Part shown: one piece after another, positions 20,661-31,084 of the stretch
Layout: every line of letters starts with the position of its first letter
Position numbering within the stretch: the first letter of the stretch is position 1
Origin: Aquarana catesbeiana
Taxonomy: Eukaryota > Chordata > Amphibia > Anura > Ranidae
Assembly (NCBI RefSeq): GCF_042186555.1
Contig: NC_133325.1
Coordinates: 92,293,303 to 92,357,302, forward strand
DNA: 64,000 nt
Direction of reading: 5' to 3'
Made by a program: the position numbers and the translations under genes
The notes under the pieces: generated by a model
Seen by the model: only the letters and a program-made list of their open reading frames with translations
What the model was told of the DNA's origin: nothing
The model's database searches: none

Positions 20661-21364
20661 CTGCTTTTCCCTACTGAGCTCTGCACCACACATTGGCCCT
20701 AATCAAGAAATTGTAAGAGAATGCTGGACATTCAGGTTATGCCTGATCAACAGGTTAGTCTGTCTGCTCCTGCCGCGGACTCAGAGCTATCTGATGCCTG
20801 TCTGCTCATCGTCCTTTTATTGCTGCTAACGTCAGTTATTATTCAATTTCCCTTTTTGCAATCAGTTTGTTTGAGTTAAACGGGAATGCACTTCAGCCGC
20901 TAGCCAAATGCTCTGTTCACAGTTGCCGTGCGACTTTTGGCTACAAAATCCTTCTTGGGACTGATAAAAAAAAAAAAAAAAAAAAAAAAAACGCCTGCTA
21001 ACTGGTGCTATACTACCCTTTGAAAAGTGATCCACCATGGATTGCTTTTCAAATGCGGTAGGCACTGCTGCCAATGTGAAAGAAAGCTTAGTCGACTGTC
21101 ACTCCTGATAACACAATGGCATATAGGCTGTTTACTTTGCATAGGAATTTTCACTTAGCTTAGTAAATATGGTGAAAATTCACTTAGCAAAGAATACCCA
21201 ACCAATATTCTTGTTTGCACGTGATTAGACAATTGAGGTCAGAAGAGCTTCTCCTCATTCACTAAGCTAAGGAAAACCCCCCCTTTCAAATTGAACAGCC
21301 TATTTTGCCATTAGTAAATTAACCCTAGTGGCTCTACTGAACTCTGTGATAAGAGATAGCAATA
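20661..21364. other. No gene recognised
   Basis: Unassigned DNA with an (A)25 run at 20,966-20,990. No exon or paired terminal repeats were seen. Confidence 0.45.
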
Positions 21365-21583
21365 TACAGTGGGGAAAATAATTATTTGATCTCCTGCAGA
21401 TTTAGTAAATTTACCAACTCTTACAAAGAAATGAAGGATCTATAATTTTTATCATGGGTGTATTTTAAATGACAGACACAGAATATCAACCAAAAATCCA
21501 GAAAAAAACACGATACAAATGTTATAAAATGAGTTGCAGTTCAGTGAGAAAAATAGGTATTTGATCCCCAAGTTAAAGATAAC

Positions 21584-22000
21584 TTAGTACTTGGTGTAGA
21601 AACCCTTGATGGCAAGCACAGAAGTAAGGTGTCTGGGCTGTCGTTTGGCAACTTTAAGTTTAAACTTCCTCCATAAATTTTTGATGGGATTAAGGTCTGG
21701 AGACTGGCTAGGCCACTGCATGATCTAATGTGCTTCTTCTTGAGCCACTCCTTTGTTGCCTTGATGGTATGTTTTTGGGTCATTGTCATGCTGAAAGACC
21801 CATCCATGACCCATCTTCAGTGTTCTGGCTGAGGGAAGAAGATTCTCAAGATTTTACAATACATGGCCTCATCCATTGGCCCCTCAATGCGGCAAAGTTG
21901 GTGTGTACCTTTAGCAGAGAAACAGCACCACTCCTTTCCACCTTCATGCTTGACTGTAGGGATGGCATTCTTAGGGTCATAATCAACACTTTTCTTCCTC
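21584..22000 (-). pseudogene. Tc1-like transposase 3' part, inverted half
   Basis: Reads on the minus strand from mid-protein to the terminal KY-TAA at 21,584. Motifs: DYDPKN, the CCFSAKGT block, the DPKHTIKATKEWLKKKHI segment that follows the second catalytic Asp, and a degraded LNPIK block. About 90 bp between RQPR-type sequence and the C-terminal LTS-type sequence are missing here, and that same stretch is present on the plus strand at 22,211-22,300. Not functional. Confidence 0.85.
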
Positions 22001-22003
22001 TAA

Positions 22004-22207
22004 TGCCACGTACACATGAGTGGACTTGCGAACGGGCTAAACTCTGTCGGCATTTCCGACTGAACGATTTAGAACATGTTCTATATCTGAGTCCGTCGGA
22101 AATGCCAACAGAAAAAGTCCGATGGGGCATACACACGGTCGGAATGTCCGACCAAAAGCTCCCATCGGACTTTTTCTGTCGGAAAGTCCGGCCGTGTATA
22201 CGCGGCA
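22004..22207. mobile_element. MITE of the TGCCGCGTACACACG family, 204 bp
   Basis: Left end TGCCACGTACACATGAGTGG and right end CCGTGTATACGCGGCA are inverted repeats. Inner blocks GTCGGCATTTCCGAC and GTCGGAAATGCC add further pairing. Flanks are TAA on the left and TTA on the right, so they are inverted, not direct, repeats. It divides the two oppositely oriented halves of Tc1 element 3. Confidence 0.88.
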
Positions 22208-22210
22208 TTA

Positions 22211-22328
22211 GATCTGTAAAAAAGAGTGGTCCAAAGTCCCTCCTGAGATGTGTGCAAACTTGGTCACCAACTACAAGAAACGTCTAACCTCTTTGCTTGC
22301 CAACAAGGGTTTCTCCACCAAGTACTAA
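22211..22328 (+). pseudogene. Tc1-like transposase C-terminus, forward half
   Basis: Plus-strand sequence encodes the C-terminal end of a Tc1-like transposase: CKKEWSKVPPEMCANLVTNY then LLANKGFSTKY and a TAA at about 22,326-22,328. The equivalent segment is partly deleted from the inverted half on the left. Confidence 0.85.
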
Positions 22329-22528
22329 GTCATGTTTTGCTTGCGATCAAATATTTATTTTACTCACTGAACTGCAACTCAATAAATAGCATTTGTTTTA
22401 TGTGTCTTTTATGGATTTTTGGTTGATATCCTGTCTCTATCATTTAAAATACGACTATGATAAAATGACTGATCATTTCTTTGTAAGTGGGCAAACGTGC
22501 AAAATCTGCAGGGGATCAAATAATTATT

Positions 22529-23184
22529 ATGTAGCACTACCCCTGTAAGGGCTGCTGGATTTTTGGGTCCCCCCCTTAAGGTGGCCATACATGTTCAATA
22601 TTGAGTCATTAATATACCTGATCTTTATTATACAATGCTAGAAGCTTTGTATAAAAGCTGCTTCTAGATATCCAATCCTAGAGAAAAAAAGCAGAGAAAT
22701 GAATAAAAAATTAAAGTGGCAGTTAGAAAATATTAGGCACTTGTAAGAAAGCCTGGAATAGAAGCTTCCTTTGGCCAATGACAACTCTAGAAGGTTAAAA
22801 TATGACACGGCCTGTAATTTTTAGGCACATTTGCATACCTAGCTTATGGGACGTATGATGACTTGGGTTGTAGAAACAACATTTGTGCAACGTATTTCCT
22901 TATGGCTTTCTAGGAACTTTCAAGCCAATTTTCCTACCTCCCAATTTAATTCTAATAGAACTAAATGCAATACTTTTTCATTTTGTAAGAATAAGGAAGA
23001 GGTATAACCCCTGTAATTTTTTTCCCCATCCATATCCCATTGGGAAGATTTCCCAACAGGAAGAGAGAGGAAACCCCTCCAAAATGAGGTAATCTACACT
23101 ATTCCTGCTCAGGTGACAACCCAAAATATGTGATCTTTGTTTCACTTTCAGTGATAGCGGTATAAAGGGCAAATACTCACTGGG
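22529..23184. other. No gene recognised
   Basis: Unassigned DNA; begins with CACTACCCCTGTAAGGG and contains the phrase AAGGTGGCCATACATG, which recurs loosely elsewhere (AAGCTGGCCATAGAC at 53,931). Confidence 0.45.
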
Positions 23185-23192
23185 GTTCTAAC

Positions 23193-23582
23193 CAGTGGCG
23201 GCTGGTGCTCCATTTTTGTGGGGGGGGGCTGCAAACAAACCCCCCCCCGGCTAGGTCCGCACTTACCCCATCCAGGTCACAGGCGGCTTCCCCGGCTTCT
23301 CCTCCCAGGCCAATCCGGTCTTAAGATCCACCTCCCATCCTGATTGGCCGGAAGGAGAAGCAGGAAGACAATATCGAATGTTGATTCGCTAATGTCAAAA
23401 GTGGGTGGGCTTGGGGCGCAGTGCCCCGAGCCCAACCTTTTTCCAAACCAATTAGAGCCCCAGGCTCTAATCATGTGCTTCAAAAAAAAAAAGCTTGTAG
23501 GAATGTATGCATCTGGCACCCCGCATGGAGATTAGGGACCGGTGCATGGAGATTGGGGGGGGGGGGGGGGCGGACGCCACTG
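23193..23582. mobile_element. hAT-type MITE, CAGTGGCGG family, 390 bp
   Basis: CAGTGGCGGCTGGTGCTCC at the left, GGGGCGGACGCCACTG at the right, with perfect 8-bp duplication GTTCTAAC (23,185-23,192 and 23,583-23,590). The interior shares GCACTTACCCCATC, TGATTGGCCGGAAGG and CTCTAATCATGTGCTTCAAA with 27,678-28,556. Confidence 0.93.
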
Positions 23583-24139
23583 GTTCTAACCCCTCTTCAC
23601 TTCACACAAAACTAAAATATCATGTTTTACCTATACTTAAACCACTTGCCGACAAGTACTTTGGACTGGTGGCCACTGTAGGCAAAGCAATGTACTAATA
23701 CGTCGCTGCCTGCTTCCAGATTTACGGCACGCACATGTGCCCCCCCCCCCCGGCCGGCTCCCACTGTGATTGTAAATCGCAGCCAATGATTCATGGCCGG
23801 GATGTGCTGATCCACTGTGTACATTCACAGCTGAGAGCTCTGTTTTGAAATTCAACACAGAGCTCTGTACACAGGGAGCGACCTGTCAATTTCTCATCCC
23901 TGCTTTGCAACTGAGAGATCATTAGTGAAATCAGCACACTGTACACACATTACACATTGTTAGGCACATATTTAACCACTTGAATGCCCTAGATGTTAAC
24001 CCCTTCCCAGTCAGTATCATTAGTACAGTGACAGTGTATATTTTTAGCACTGATCACTGTATTAATGGCACTTGTGATGTCAGTGGCAGTTAGTCAGTTC
24101 CCCCCAGCGTCAGATTGTCTGCCACAATATCACAGTCCT

Positions 24140-24880
24140 ATTATAAACAAGAAAGAAGAGAAGGCCATCTAAGCTCAAACCCCAGTATTTAGGAAAAAAA
24201 CGGAAATATGCCCATGACACTTTTCTGTGGTGCTAAATAAAATGGTACAACAAAATATTAAAAAAGTACAAAGTTTATTTCAAAATACATAAAAAAACAA
24301 GCACAGTTCAATTTTAGTTGCATCATCATAATCGACAAATTAAACTTGTGTATACAAGGTACCAAACATAGTTTCTGGAACATTCAATCCCTGATTCATA
24401 AAGGGCTGTAATCTCTACGCGTTTCGTGAGGTAGAGCCCACTTTAGGAGACAGCCAAAGTTGGATTTTGAGTATATACAAATGTTGATAGAATCAAAGAT
24501 AAGCTAAATAATGCAAGCCACAGAGTAAATCTATAAACACCTGGATCCCAATGCTAAGGAACTGAGTCCACGGGTCAGCTTCTGACCGGGAGCTGGAGTT
24601 GTCACCTCATCCCTTTTAAAACTGAACACATATTAATTACACAGGTTCTGTGGCCGATTAAGGTGGTAATTAAACTCACTTGGGGCCTTATCTGCATTCA
24701 ATTAGCCTCAGAACCTGTATAAGTCATATGTGTCTGGGTTTAAAGGGGTGAGGTGACCCCTGGGAAAGAGATCATTGGAAGATCACAGAAGAAAGAGCAG
24801 CAGGGTGGCTGCTCCAAGACACCCAACCTAGAGCCAGTCCCATTATAAGTCATTGATTTCTACCATTAGTAGCATAAAAA
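24140..24880. repeat. Dispersed repeat with ACGCGTTTCG core (copy 3) and hairpin
   Basis: Contains TCTACGCGTTTCGTGAGGTA (24,415) and a strong inverted repeat: GTCACCTCATCCCTTTTAAA...ACACAGGTTCTG (about 24,600-24,652) against CAGAACCTGTATAAG...TTTAAAGGGGTGAGGTGACC (about 24,710-24,758). It interrupts a TTAA-family element. The exact ends were not resolved. Confidence 0.6.
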
Positions 24881-24909
24881 ATAAACAATAAAAATTCCAG
24901 TATATAGAC

Positions 24910-25410
24910 CAGGGGCGTTGCTAGGTCTACAAAAGATCTGGGGCTAGAGCCCATAGCAGCGTAGCGGGCATACACATGTATATACAGTAATATAAGTGTG
25001 TGTGTATCCCCAGACAGCCCCCCACTTTCATCAGGGTCCCCAGAGAGCCCCCCTTACAACAGGGTCCCCAGAGAGCCTCCTCCTTACATCAGAGTCCCCA
25101 GAGAGCCTCCCCCTTGCATCAGGGTCCCAGGAGAGTCCCCCAATTACATCAGGGTTCCCAGAGAGCCCCCCTTACATTAGGGTCCCCAGAGAGCCTCGCC
25201 CTTAAATCAGGGTCCCCAGAGAGTCTCCCCCCTAATATCAGCGTCCCCAGAGAGCCTCCCCCTTGCATCAGGTTCCCCAGAGAGTCCCCCACTTACATCA
25301 GGGTCCCCAGAGAGCCTCCTCTCCACTTGGGGACCCCTGCAGAGACTCTGGGCTAAGGGCCCCAGATTCAGGGCTATAGCCCCAAAAGCCACCCCCTAGC
25401 GACGCCACTG
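24910..25410. mobile_element. hAT-type MITE with internal 30-bp tandem repeat
   Basis: 501 bp from CAGGGGCGTTGCTAGGTCTA to CCTAGCGACGCCACTG, perfect 8-bp duplication ATATAGAC (24,902-24,909 and 25,411-25,418). Sub-terminal CTGGGGCTAGAGCC pairs with GGCTATAGCCCCA. The centre (about 25,015-25,330) is about ten copies of a unit containing CAGGGTCCCCAGAGAGCCTC. Open frames through it are only a by-product of the unit. Confidence 0.93.
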
Positions 25411-25834
25411 ATATAGACCATAGTTTGTAGACAGTATATCTTTAATGCATACCAATCAATATACACTTATCTGGATTTTTTTTTTTTAATCAAAACGTGT
25501 AGCAGAATACATTTTGGCCAAAAATTATGAAGAAATCTATTTGATTTTTTTTATTGGAAATGTTTTATAGCAGAAAGTGAAAAATATAGTTTTTTTTTGT
25601 GTTTTTTTTTTTTTTTTTTAAATATTCAGTCTTTTTTTTTTTTTTTTGTTTATAGCTCAAAAAACAAAAAACCGGGTGGTGATCAAATACCACCAAAAGA
25701 AAGCTCTAATTGTGTGAAAAAAAAAAACAGCGTTGCATGACCACACAATCACTAGTTAAAGTAGCGCAGTGTCAAATTGCAAGAAATGGCCTGGTCATGA
25801 AAGGGGTAAAATCTTCCAGAGTTGAAGTGGTTAA

Positions 25835-26338
25835 TTATTACAGCTCTGTGATGTAGTAATGTCATACAGAATTGAAAGTTTCATTGAGTGTCAGCGCTCA
25901 GCCCTGACATTGACTGATGCTGTAATTTGTCATCTAGGGTTAAATAATATTGGTTCAGCTATCACTTGTAGAAGTATGCCACAGCAATGTAGAAACCTGT
26001 TCACATGATGTAATTATTCTCCAGGGAATGCAGGTGAAACAAGATTGTGCAAAGCAACGGAAGTGTAAACATTCCCAGGAAATTAGTATGCACATAAGTT
26101 GTTGGTATTTCCTTATTTGATGTGACAGATTGTGTCTGCTAAAAATCAGGTAACCACAGCTCAGTCTGCTGAGAGCGAACGATAGATGTATCAGTTACAT
26201 GGTTTGAGGACATAGGACAATATATGATTTTATTTTCACTGCATTGTATTTCTTACAAATTATGTTCTCACGGTCTGCATAAAAACATATTAAAGTGATA
26301 TCAGACAAAAAATGTAATATATTGCACCTTACCAATCC
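25835..26338. other. No gene recognised
   Basis: Unassigned AT-rich DNA between two TTAA-family elements. Confidence 0.45.
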
Positions 26339-26342
26339 TTAA

Positions 26343-27268
26343 CCACTTCAGCCCCGGAAGATTTTACCCCCTTCCTGACCAGAGCATTTTTTGCGATTCG
26401 GCACTGCAACGCTTTAACTGACAATTGCGCTGTCGTGCGCGGTTGTACCCAAACAAAATTGACGTCCTTTTTTTCCCACAAATAGAGTTTTCTTTTGGGG
26501 GTATTTGATCACCTCTGCAGTTTTTATGTTTTGCACTATAAACAAAAAAAGAGCGACAATTTTGAAAAAAAAAGCAATATTTTTTACTTTTTGCTATAAT
26601 AAATATCCCCCAAAAATATATAAAAAAACAAATTTCGTTCTCAGTTTCCCAATAAGCGTATCTTGATTGGTTTGCGCAAAATTTATAGCATCTACAAAAT
26701 AGGGGATAGATTTATGGAATTTTTATTATTAATTGTTTTTTAGTAGTAATGGCAGCGATCTGCGATTTTTAGCTTGAGTGCGATATTATGGCGGACACAT
26801 TGGACACTTTTGACACTATTTTGGGGCCATTGTCATTTATACAGCGATCAGTGCTATAAAAATGCACTGATTACTTTGTAAATGACACTGGCAGGGAAGG
26901 GGTTAAACACTAGTGGGCGATCAAGGGGTTAAGTGTGTCCTAGGGAGGGATTCTAACTGTGGGGGGGATTGGCTACCACTGACATGACAGCAATCACTGC
27001 TCCCGATGACAGGGAGCAGTGGATCTCTGTCATGTCACAGGGCAGAACAGGGAAATGCCTTGTTTACAAGGACACCTCCCCGTTCTGCCTCTCCTCACCA
27101 CAATTGTGGGCTGCTGGCGAACATCGGGGTTCCCAGGACCCGCGGGCATGCTCTTGCGGCGTGCGCACTCCCGATAGGCGGCAAATTCAAAGGGACGTAC
27201 AGGTACGCCTATTTGCCTGCCTGTGCCATTCTGCTGACGTACATCTGTGTGCGGCGGTCGGCAAGCGG
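26343..27268 (+). mobile_element. TTAA-flanked repeat family, most complete copy (926 bp)
   Basis: Flanked by TTAA at 26,339-26,342 and 27,269-27,272. Short termini CCACTTCAGCC and GGTCGGCAAGCGG are imperfect inverted repeats (CCACTTGCC / GGCAAGTGG in other copies). The 5' half carries the block TTTTTTCCCACAAATAGAGT, TTTGATCACCTCTGCAG, AGCGACAATTTTGAAAAAAA. The 3' half has TCACTGCTCCCGATGACAGGG and GACGTACATCTGTG. No protein similarity was found. TTAA duplication and CC start suggest mobilisation by a piggyBac-type transposase; this is inference. Confidence 0.85.
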
Positions 27269-27273
27269 TTAAA

Positions 27274-27669
27274 TGAGGGGGCTGTATTTGTTTTCTTCAT
27301 GCTATTTCCTTTATTTTCACCAGGTAATACAGCCTGTAACACACTTCCTGTCTTAGGGTGTCTCCACTCTGGATAGAGGAGAAATTTATGGTCAGCAACA
27401 CTGTCAGTCTGGGAAGAGGGTAGTGTTAGATGTACTGGCGGATTTAAGAACTTGATTAATAAATTAAAGCTGAACTCTGGTTTTTTAAACCACCTCCTAA
27501 TCACGCCATTGCCGAATGATGGCTACAGCTCGGCTCTCTCATTCCGAGAGAGGCGTCCTCCAGGAACCACGTCTCTCGCGCGCTCCTTTGGACACAGTTG
27601 ATCACAGATCCTGGTAAAGGGCCAATCACAGCAAGTGATCAACTGTGTCCAATCACAGCTGATCACCAT
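27274..27669. other. No gene recognised
   Basis: Contains AATTAAAGCTGAACTCTGGT near 27,461, a phrase resembling element ends at 52,868 and 34,418. No exon recognised. Confidence 0.45.
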
Positions 27670-27677
27670 GTAACCAG

Positions 27678-28556
27678 CAGTGGCGACTGTTTTTTTTTTT
27701 TGTTTGGGGGTTGGCAAACAACCACCCCCCTGCAACACCTCAAACCCCCTCACCCCCTCGCTGTCTTCCGGCCCACCGGCACTTACCCCATCTAGGCGGT
27801 GGGCACATCGGGCAGCGGCGGGGATCAGGCATCTGTGAGCACATCAGGCAGCGGTGGGGATCAGGCATCTGCGAGCACATCAGGCAGCGGTGGGGATCAG
27901 GCATCTGCGAGCACATCAGGCAGCGGCGGGGATCAGGCATCTGCGGGCACATCGGGCAGCGGCGGGGATCAGGCATCTGCGGGCACATCAGGCAGCGGCG
28001 GGGATCAGGCATCTGCGGGCACATCGGGCAGCGGCGGGGATCAGGCATCCGCAGGCACATCAGGCAGCAGTGGGGATTGGGCATCGGCGGGCACATCAGC
28101 CAGCAGCGGGGATTGGGGCATTGGCAGACAATCCGCCTGCGGTGGGCATCGGGCAGCGGCTCCTATGTCTTCTCCTCCTCGCTTCTGCCGTGTGTCCCCT
28201 CCCCTCCTCCTAGGCATCCAATAGGATTGCCTTTCCTTTCAGCCAGTCAGGTGATGGGTATCAGACCCGCTTCCCTATTGGCCAGAAGGAGGATCAGTGT
28301 TGCAACAGCGAATATTCATTCAACTGGGTCAGCTCCAGATGCAATGCTCTGCACCCTGAGCCCACTATATTTTGAAGCCTTTTAGAGCCTGTGGCTCTAA
28401 TCAGGTGCTTCAAAAAACCCACCCCCGCCCACCCCCCCACCATAGGAATTCATGCGCCCGGTGTCCTGAAAGGGGACAGGGGCATGGATAGGTATGGCGG
28501 CAGCGGTGGATAGGGGAGGCGGCGCCCGTGCGCCGACAAAGGATGGGCCACCCCTG
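27678..28556. mobile_element. hAT-type MITE, CAGTGGCG family, with 36-bp minisatellite
   Basis: 879 bp from CAGTGGCGACTG to GGATGGGCCACCCCTG, with perfect 8-bp duplication GTAACCAG (27,670-27,677 and 28,557-28,564). A tandem array (about 27,798-28,110) of units with GGGCAGCGGCGGGGATCAGG fills the left half. The right half shares TCCAATAGGATTGCC, CGAATATTCATT and CTCTAATCAGGTGCTTCAAA with 11,279-11,888. Long open frames through the array (over 100 codons in several frames and on both strands) are repeat artefacts. Confidence 0.93.
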
Positions 28557-28649
28557 GTAACCAGAGTTGCCGGTAATCAGCAGTATTTTCCTCAGGCGCT
28601 GTCACAAGTTGAGGAGAGGAGAGCCGGTAACCAGAAATCCTGACAGGGG

Positions 28650-29050
28650 ACATGCACACAGATAATCAGGGCACTGATTATCAGTACAGTCCCATCAGTG
28701 CCAATTAGTGCCCATCAGTGCTGCCTATTAGTGCCCATCAGTGCTGCCTATCAGTGCAGCCTCATCAGTGCCCATCAATGCCACCTATCAGTGTCCTTTA
28801 GTGCTGCCTATCAGTGCAGCCTCATCAGTGCCGCCCCATCAGTGCCGCCTATGTAAAAAGTTTTTTCTTTTAACATTTTTTTGTTTAGCAAAAAATTTAA
28901 AAAAGCCAGTGGTGATTAAGTAGCACCAAAAGAAAGCTCTATCTGTCAAAAAAATGTCATATGAATACAATGTTGGATGACCGCGCAATTGTCATTCAAA
29001 GTGCAACAGCACTGAAAGCTGAAATAGGCCTGGGCAGGAAGTGGGCATTA
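28650..29050 (-). mobile_element. TTAA-flanked repeat family, fragment with minisatellite
   Basis: The tandem words CCCATCAGTGCTGCCTATCA (28,668-28,850) are followed by the conserved block in reverse (AGCACCAAAAGAAAGCTCTA, GACCGCGCAATTGTCATTCA, GGCCTGGGCAGGAAG). The order matches the copy at 35,972-37,031. No TTAA ends were located. Confidence 0.75.
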
Positions 29051-29879
29051 CAGCAACACATTTTTTTTCCTTTTGGGATAAAGGTTTTACAAAAATGAAT
29101 AAAAGCTGACCCCTGTCAAATAGTTTGTCTCAACCTGCTAATTGCCACTTTTGCTGGACAGCTTGGCTATTAAAGAGAGCTGAAAAATAACAAACTTAGA
29201 AAGTTGAAAAATACAAAGAAAATAAACAAAGAACGTTAAAAACTAACAAACGTACTGGCAGGACCACCAAGTGAAAATAAAGGGGGATAACAAACCTAAA
29301 AAATGAAAAGGAATGCAGCTACTACATAAAAGAATTGGTAAGCTGCAATAGAGTATTTTTTTATTTTTGGGTTCAATGCAATTTTAATGACACTGTTCAA
29401 TATATATACTTAGTACATCTATATAGTTGCTTAATGAGTATAGCTAACAACCTAAGTATATACAATACATGCACAAAGATGCCTGTCCTTTGATATATCC
29501 TTTTACAAGCTCAAATGACAACTGGGTAGAGTACAGCAGATAAACTTGAGACAGCTACATTGTATAAATGAAAGGGACAAGATGGGTTGAAATTTTTGTA
29601 ACCAGTTCTCCTTTGTTCTGCACTGTCAACTATATAGCACTCTTTTGGTCCAATGTTCACAGCTAACGAATGATGACAGTTGCTCAAGTACCCGTGCCTA
29701 GTCAGTTTTTAATAATCTGATTCCCATTGACCTATTGCATCATTTCATTGTGCACAGATTTGAGATGATCACATGAATGCCAACAGTTGGTGTGTTTTTT
29801 TTCTTTTTCCTGAAAACAGGTATGTTTTTGGTGGGACAGGTACCCAGTCCCACAATTCTCGCCTAGGTGAGAATTATGT
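29051..29879. other. No gene recognised
   Basis: AT-rich, includes several near-tandem AACAAAC-type words near 29,210-29,290. No exon or terminal repeats recognised. Confidence 0.45.
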
Positions 29880-30252
29880 CAACTTGCCCTCTCTTGGAAT
29901 CTCTTGCCTTAACTATCGTAAATCCCTCCTCATTGGCCTACTTCTCCATAGGCTATCCAACTTCAGCCTGTCAGTGTCTTTCACCCCAATCTGCCGATAA
30001 CTGCACTCGCTTCAGCTTGCCCAGCAAATAAAATGAGCATAACAACAATATCCAAACCGTTCACAATTCTGCTCCAAGCTACATCACTAAGTTTGTCTCA
30101 AAATATCACCAAAACTATCCTCTCTGCTCCTCCCAAGACCTCCTTCTCTCCAGCTCCTTGTCTTCTCCTCCCATGTTTCCATCCAGGACATCTTCAGAGG
30201 CTCTCCCATGCTCTCCAACTCCCTACACCAATTAGTCCAGTTATCTCCTACA
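29880..30252 (+). pseudogene. CR1/L2-type LINE ORF2 C-terminal fragment
   Basis: Plus-strand frames encode LNYRKSLLIGLLLHRLSN (the conserved SRLDYCNSLLxGLP region after the RT fingers) and then, after a deletion, NSAPSYITKFVSKY followed by SSQDLLLSSSL. These are typical of the last part of CR1/L2-like ORF2 proteins. The catalytic RT motifs lie upstream and are absent. Frame changes and the deletion show it is dead. Assignment to L2 versus CR1 is uncertain. Confidence 0.7.
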
Positions 30253-30254
30253 CC

Positions 30255-30310
30255 ACATGCGTCAAACAGAAGGCCCGTGAACCGAATCAGGCCCGCCAAG
30301 TCATTTCATG
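30255..30310. repeat. Possible hAT terminus (GTCAAACAGAAGGCCCG)
   Basis: The phrase GCGTCAAACAGAAGGCCCGT followed by GGCCCGCC resembles the widely seen GTCAAAC...GGCCCGC hAT-type end. No partner end or duplication was found, so this is only a likely fragment. Confidence 0.4.
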
Positions 30311-30819
30311 TGGCCCTTGCACCCAGGGCTTTTTCCAGACGGCACAAAGTGGAACTCCATTCTGCCACCTCCGGCTCTCCCCCTGCGCTCCTCGCTCACC
30401 ACTGTCACTTGTAAACACAGAAGCCTTCTGTATTTACATGGACAGCTTTTCTTATGGTGTCTTTCACAGATCCCTGTCTGCTCTGCACTCATGGCAGAGA
30501 CAAGGGAGATGCAGGTGCACTGTGGGATGGGGCATCACGTGGTAAGCTGTACTGTGATCCCCATCTGTATCCGGGTGCACAGATGCCGATCAAGGATCTC
30601 TTTGCAAGTGAAAGAGAGAAGCGGAGCCGGCATGCTGCTGGAGGTACTAGAGCCGGGCTGGGGAGATGCGAGGAAGGTTTTGGGGGAGATGAGGGCAGTG
30701 GAGGGAGATGTGTGCAGAGTTTGGGGATGGGGGAGAGTGGGGCAGAGGTCAGAGCTGAGGAGGGTTAAAAGTGAGATGTGGACAGCCTGTGAAAGAGAGT
30801 TGAACCATCCACACTGTGC
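30311..30819. other. No gene recognised
   Basis: G-rich, partly open on the plus strand (GGAGATG-type words), but no domain similarity or splice structure was found. Confidence 0.45.
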
Positions 30820-31040
30820 ATAGCACACCCCTAAATCCTGCACTCTGTATGTAGCGCAATCCTCCACCCTGCACTCTGTACACAGCACACTCTTGAACTC
30901 TGCACTCTATACATAGTGTACCCCTGAACTCTGCATGCCGGAACGCTACACTCTGTGCATAGCACACTTCTGTATCCTGCATTCTGTACATAACACACCC
31001 CTAAACTCTGCACTTTGTACACCACGTACTACTGAACTCT
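30820..31040. repeat. Minisatellite, about 31-bp unit
   Basis: Around seven diverged units with the core CTGCACTCTGTACATAGCAC and CCCTGAACTCTG. Units carry changes in every repeat, so the array is old. Confidence 0.85.
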
Positions 31041-31084
31041 GCCACAACTGGAAATTACATCACCTGGCTCCTCCCGGCGCATTG

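Larger units (their letters stand above)
21367..22528. mobile_element. Rearranged Tc1/mariner element 3
   Basis: The left terminus CAGTGGGGAAAATAATTATT at 21,367 follows TA (21,365-21,366). A matching right repeat ends near 22,528 (GGATCAAATAATTATT), then truncates. Inside, transposase 3' sequence is present twice in opposite orientation: minus strand 21,584-22,000 and plus strand 22,211-22,328. The strand flip is occupied by a 204-bp MITE. The 5' half of the gene is absent. Confidence 0.85.
23641..25830 (-). mobile_element. TTAA-flanked repeat family, interrupted copy
   Basis: Bounded by TTAA (23,637-23,640 and 25,831-25,834) with ends CCACTTGCCGAC and GAGTTGAAGTGG. In the minus orientation it matches 26,343-27,268, including the conserved block at 25,680-25,725 (ATACCACCAAAAGAAAGCTC). 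It is interrupted by an ACGCGTTTCG-type element (about 24,140-24,880) and by a hAT MITE (24,910-25,410). T-rich runs occur at 25,590-25,650. Confidence 0.85.

Noticed and set aside
27711..28385. Long open frames (over 200 codons) with Gly/Ile/His-rich repeats
   Set aside because: They are open only because a 36-bp unit lacking stops is tandemly repeated; several frames on both strands are open at once, and the array lies in a hAT MITE.
30033..30823. Overlapping open frames of about 170 codons
   Set aside because: The first covers a LINE fragment read in the wrong frame and runs into other DNA; the second has no recognisable domain or splice signals.
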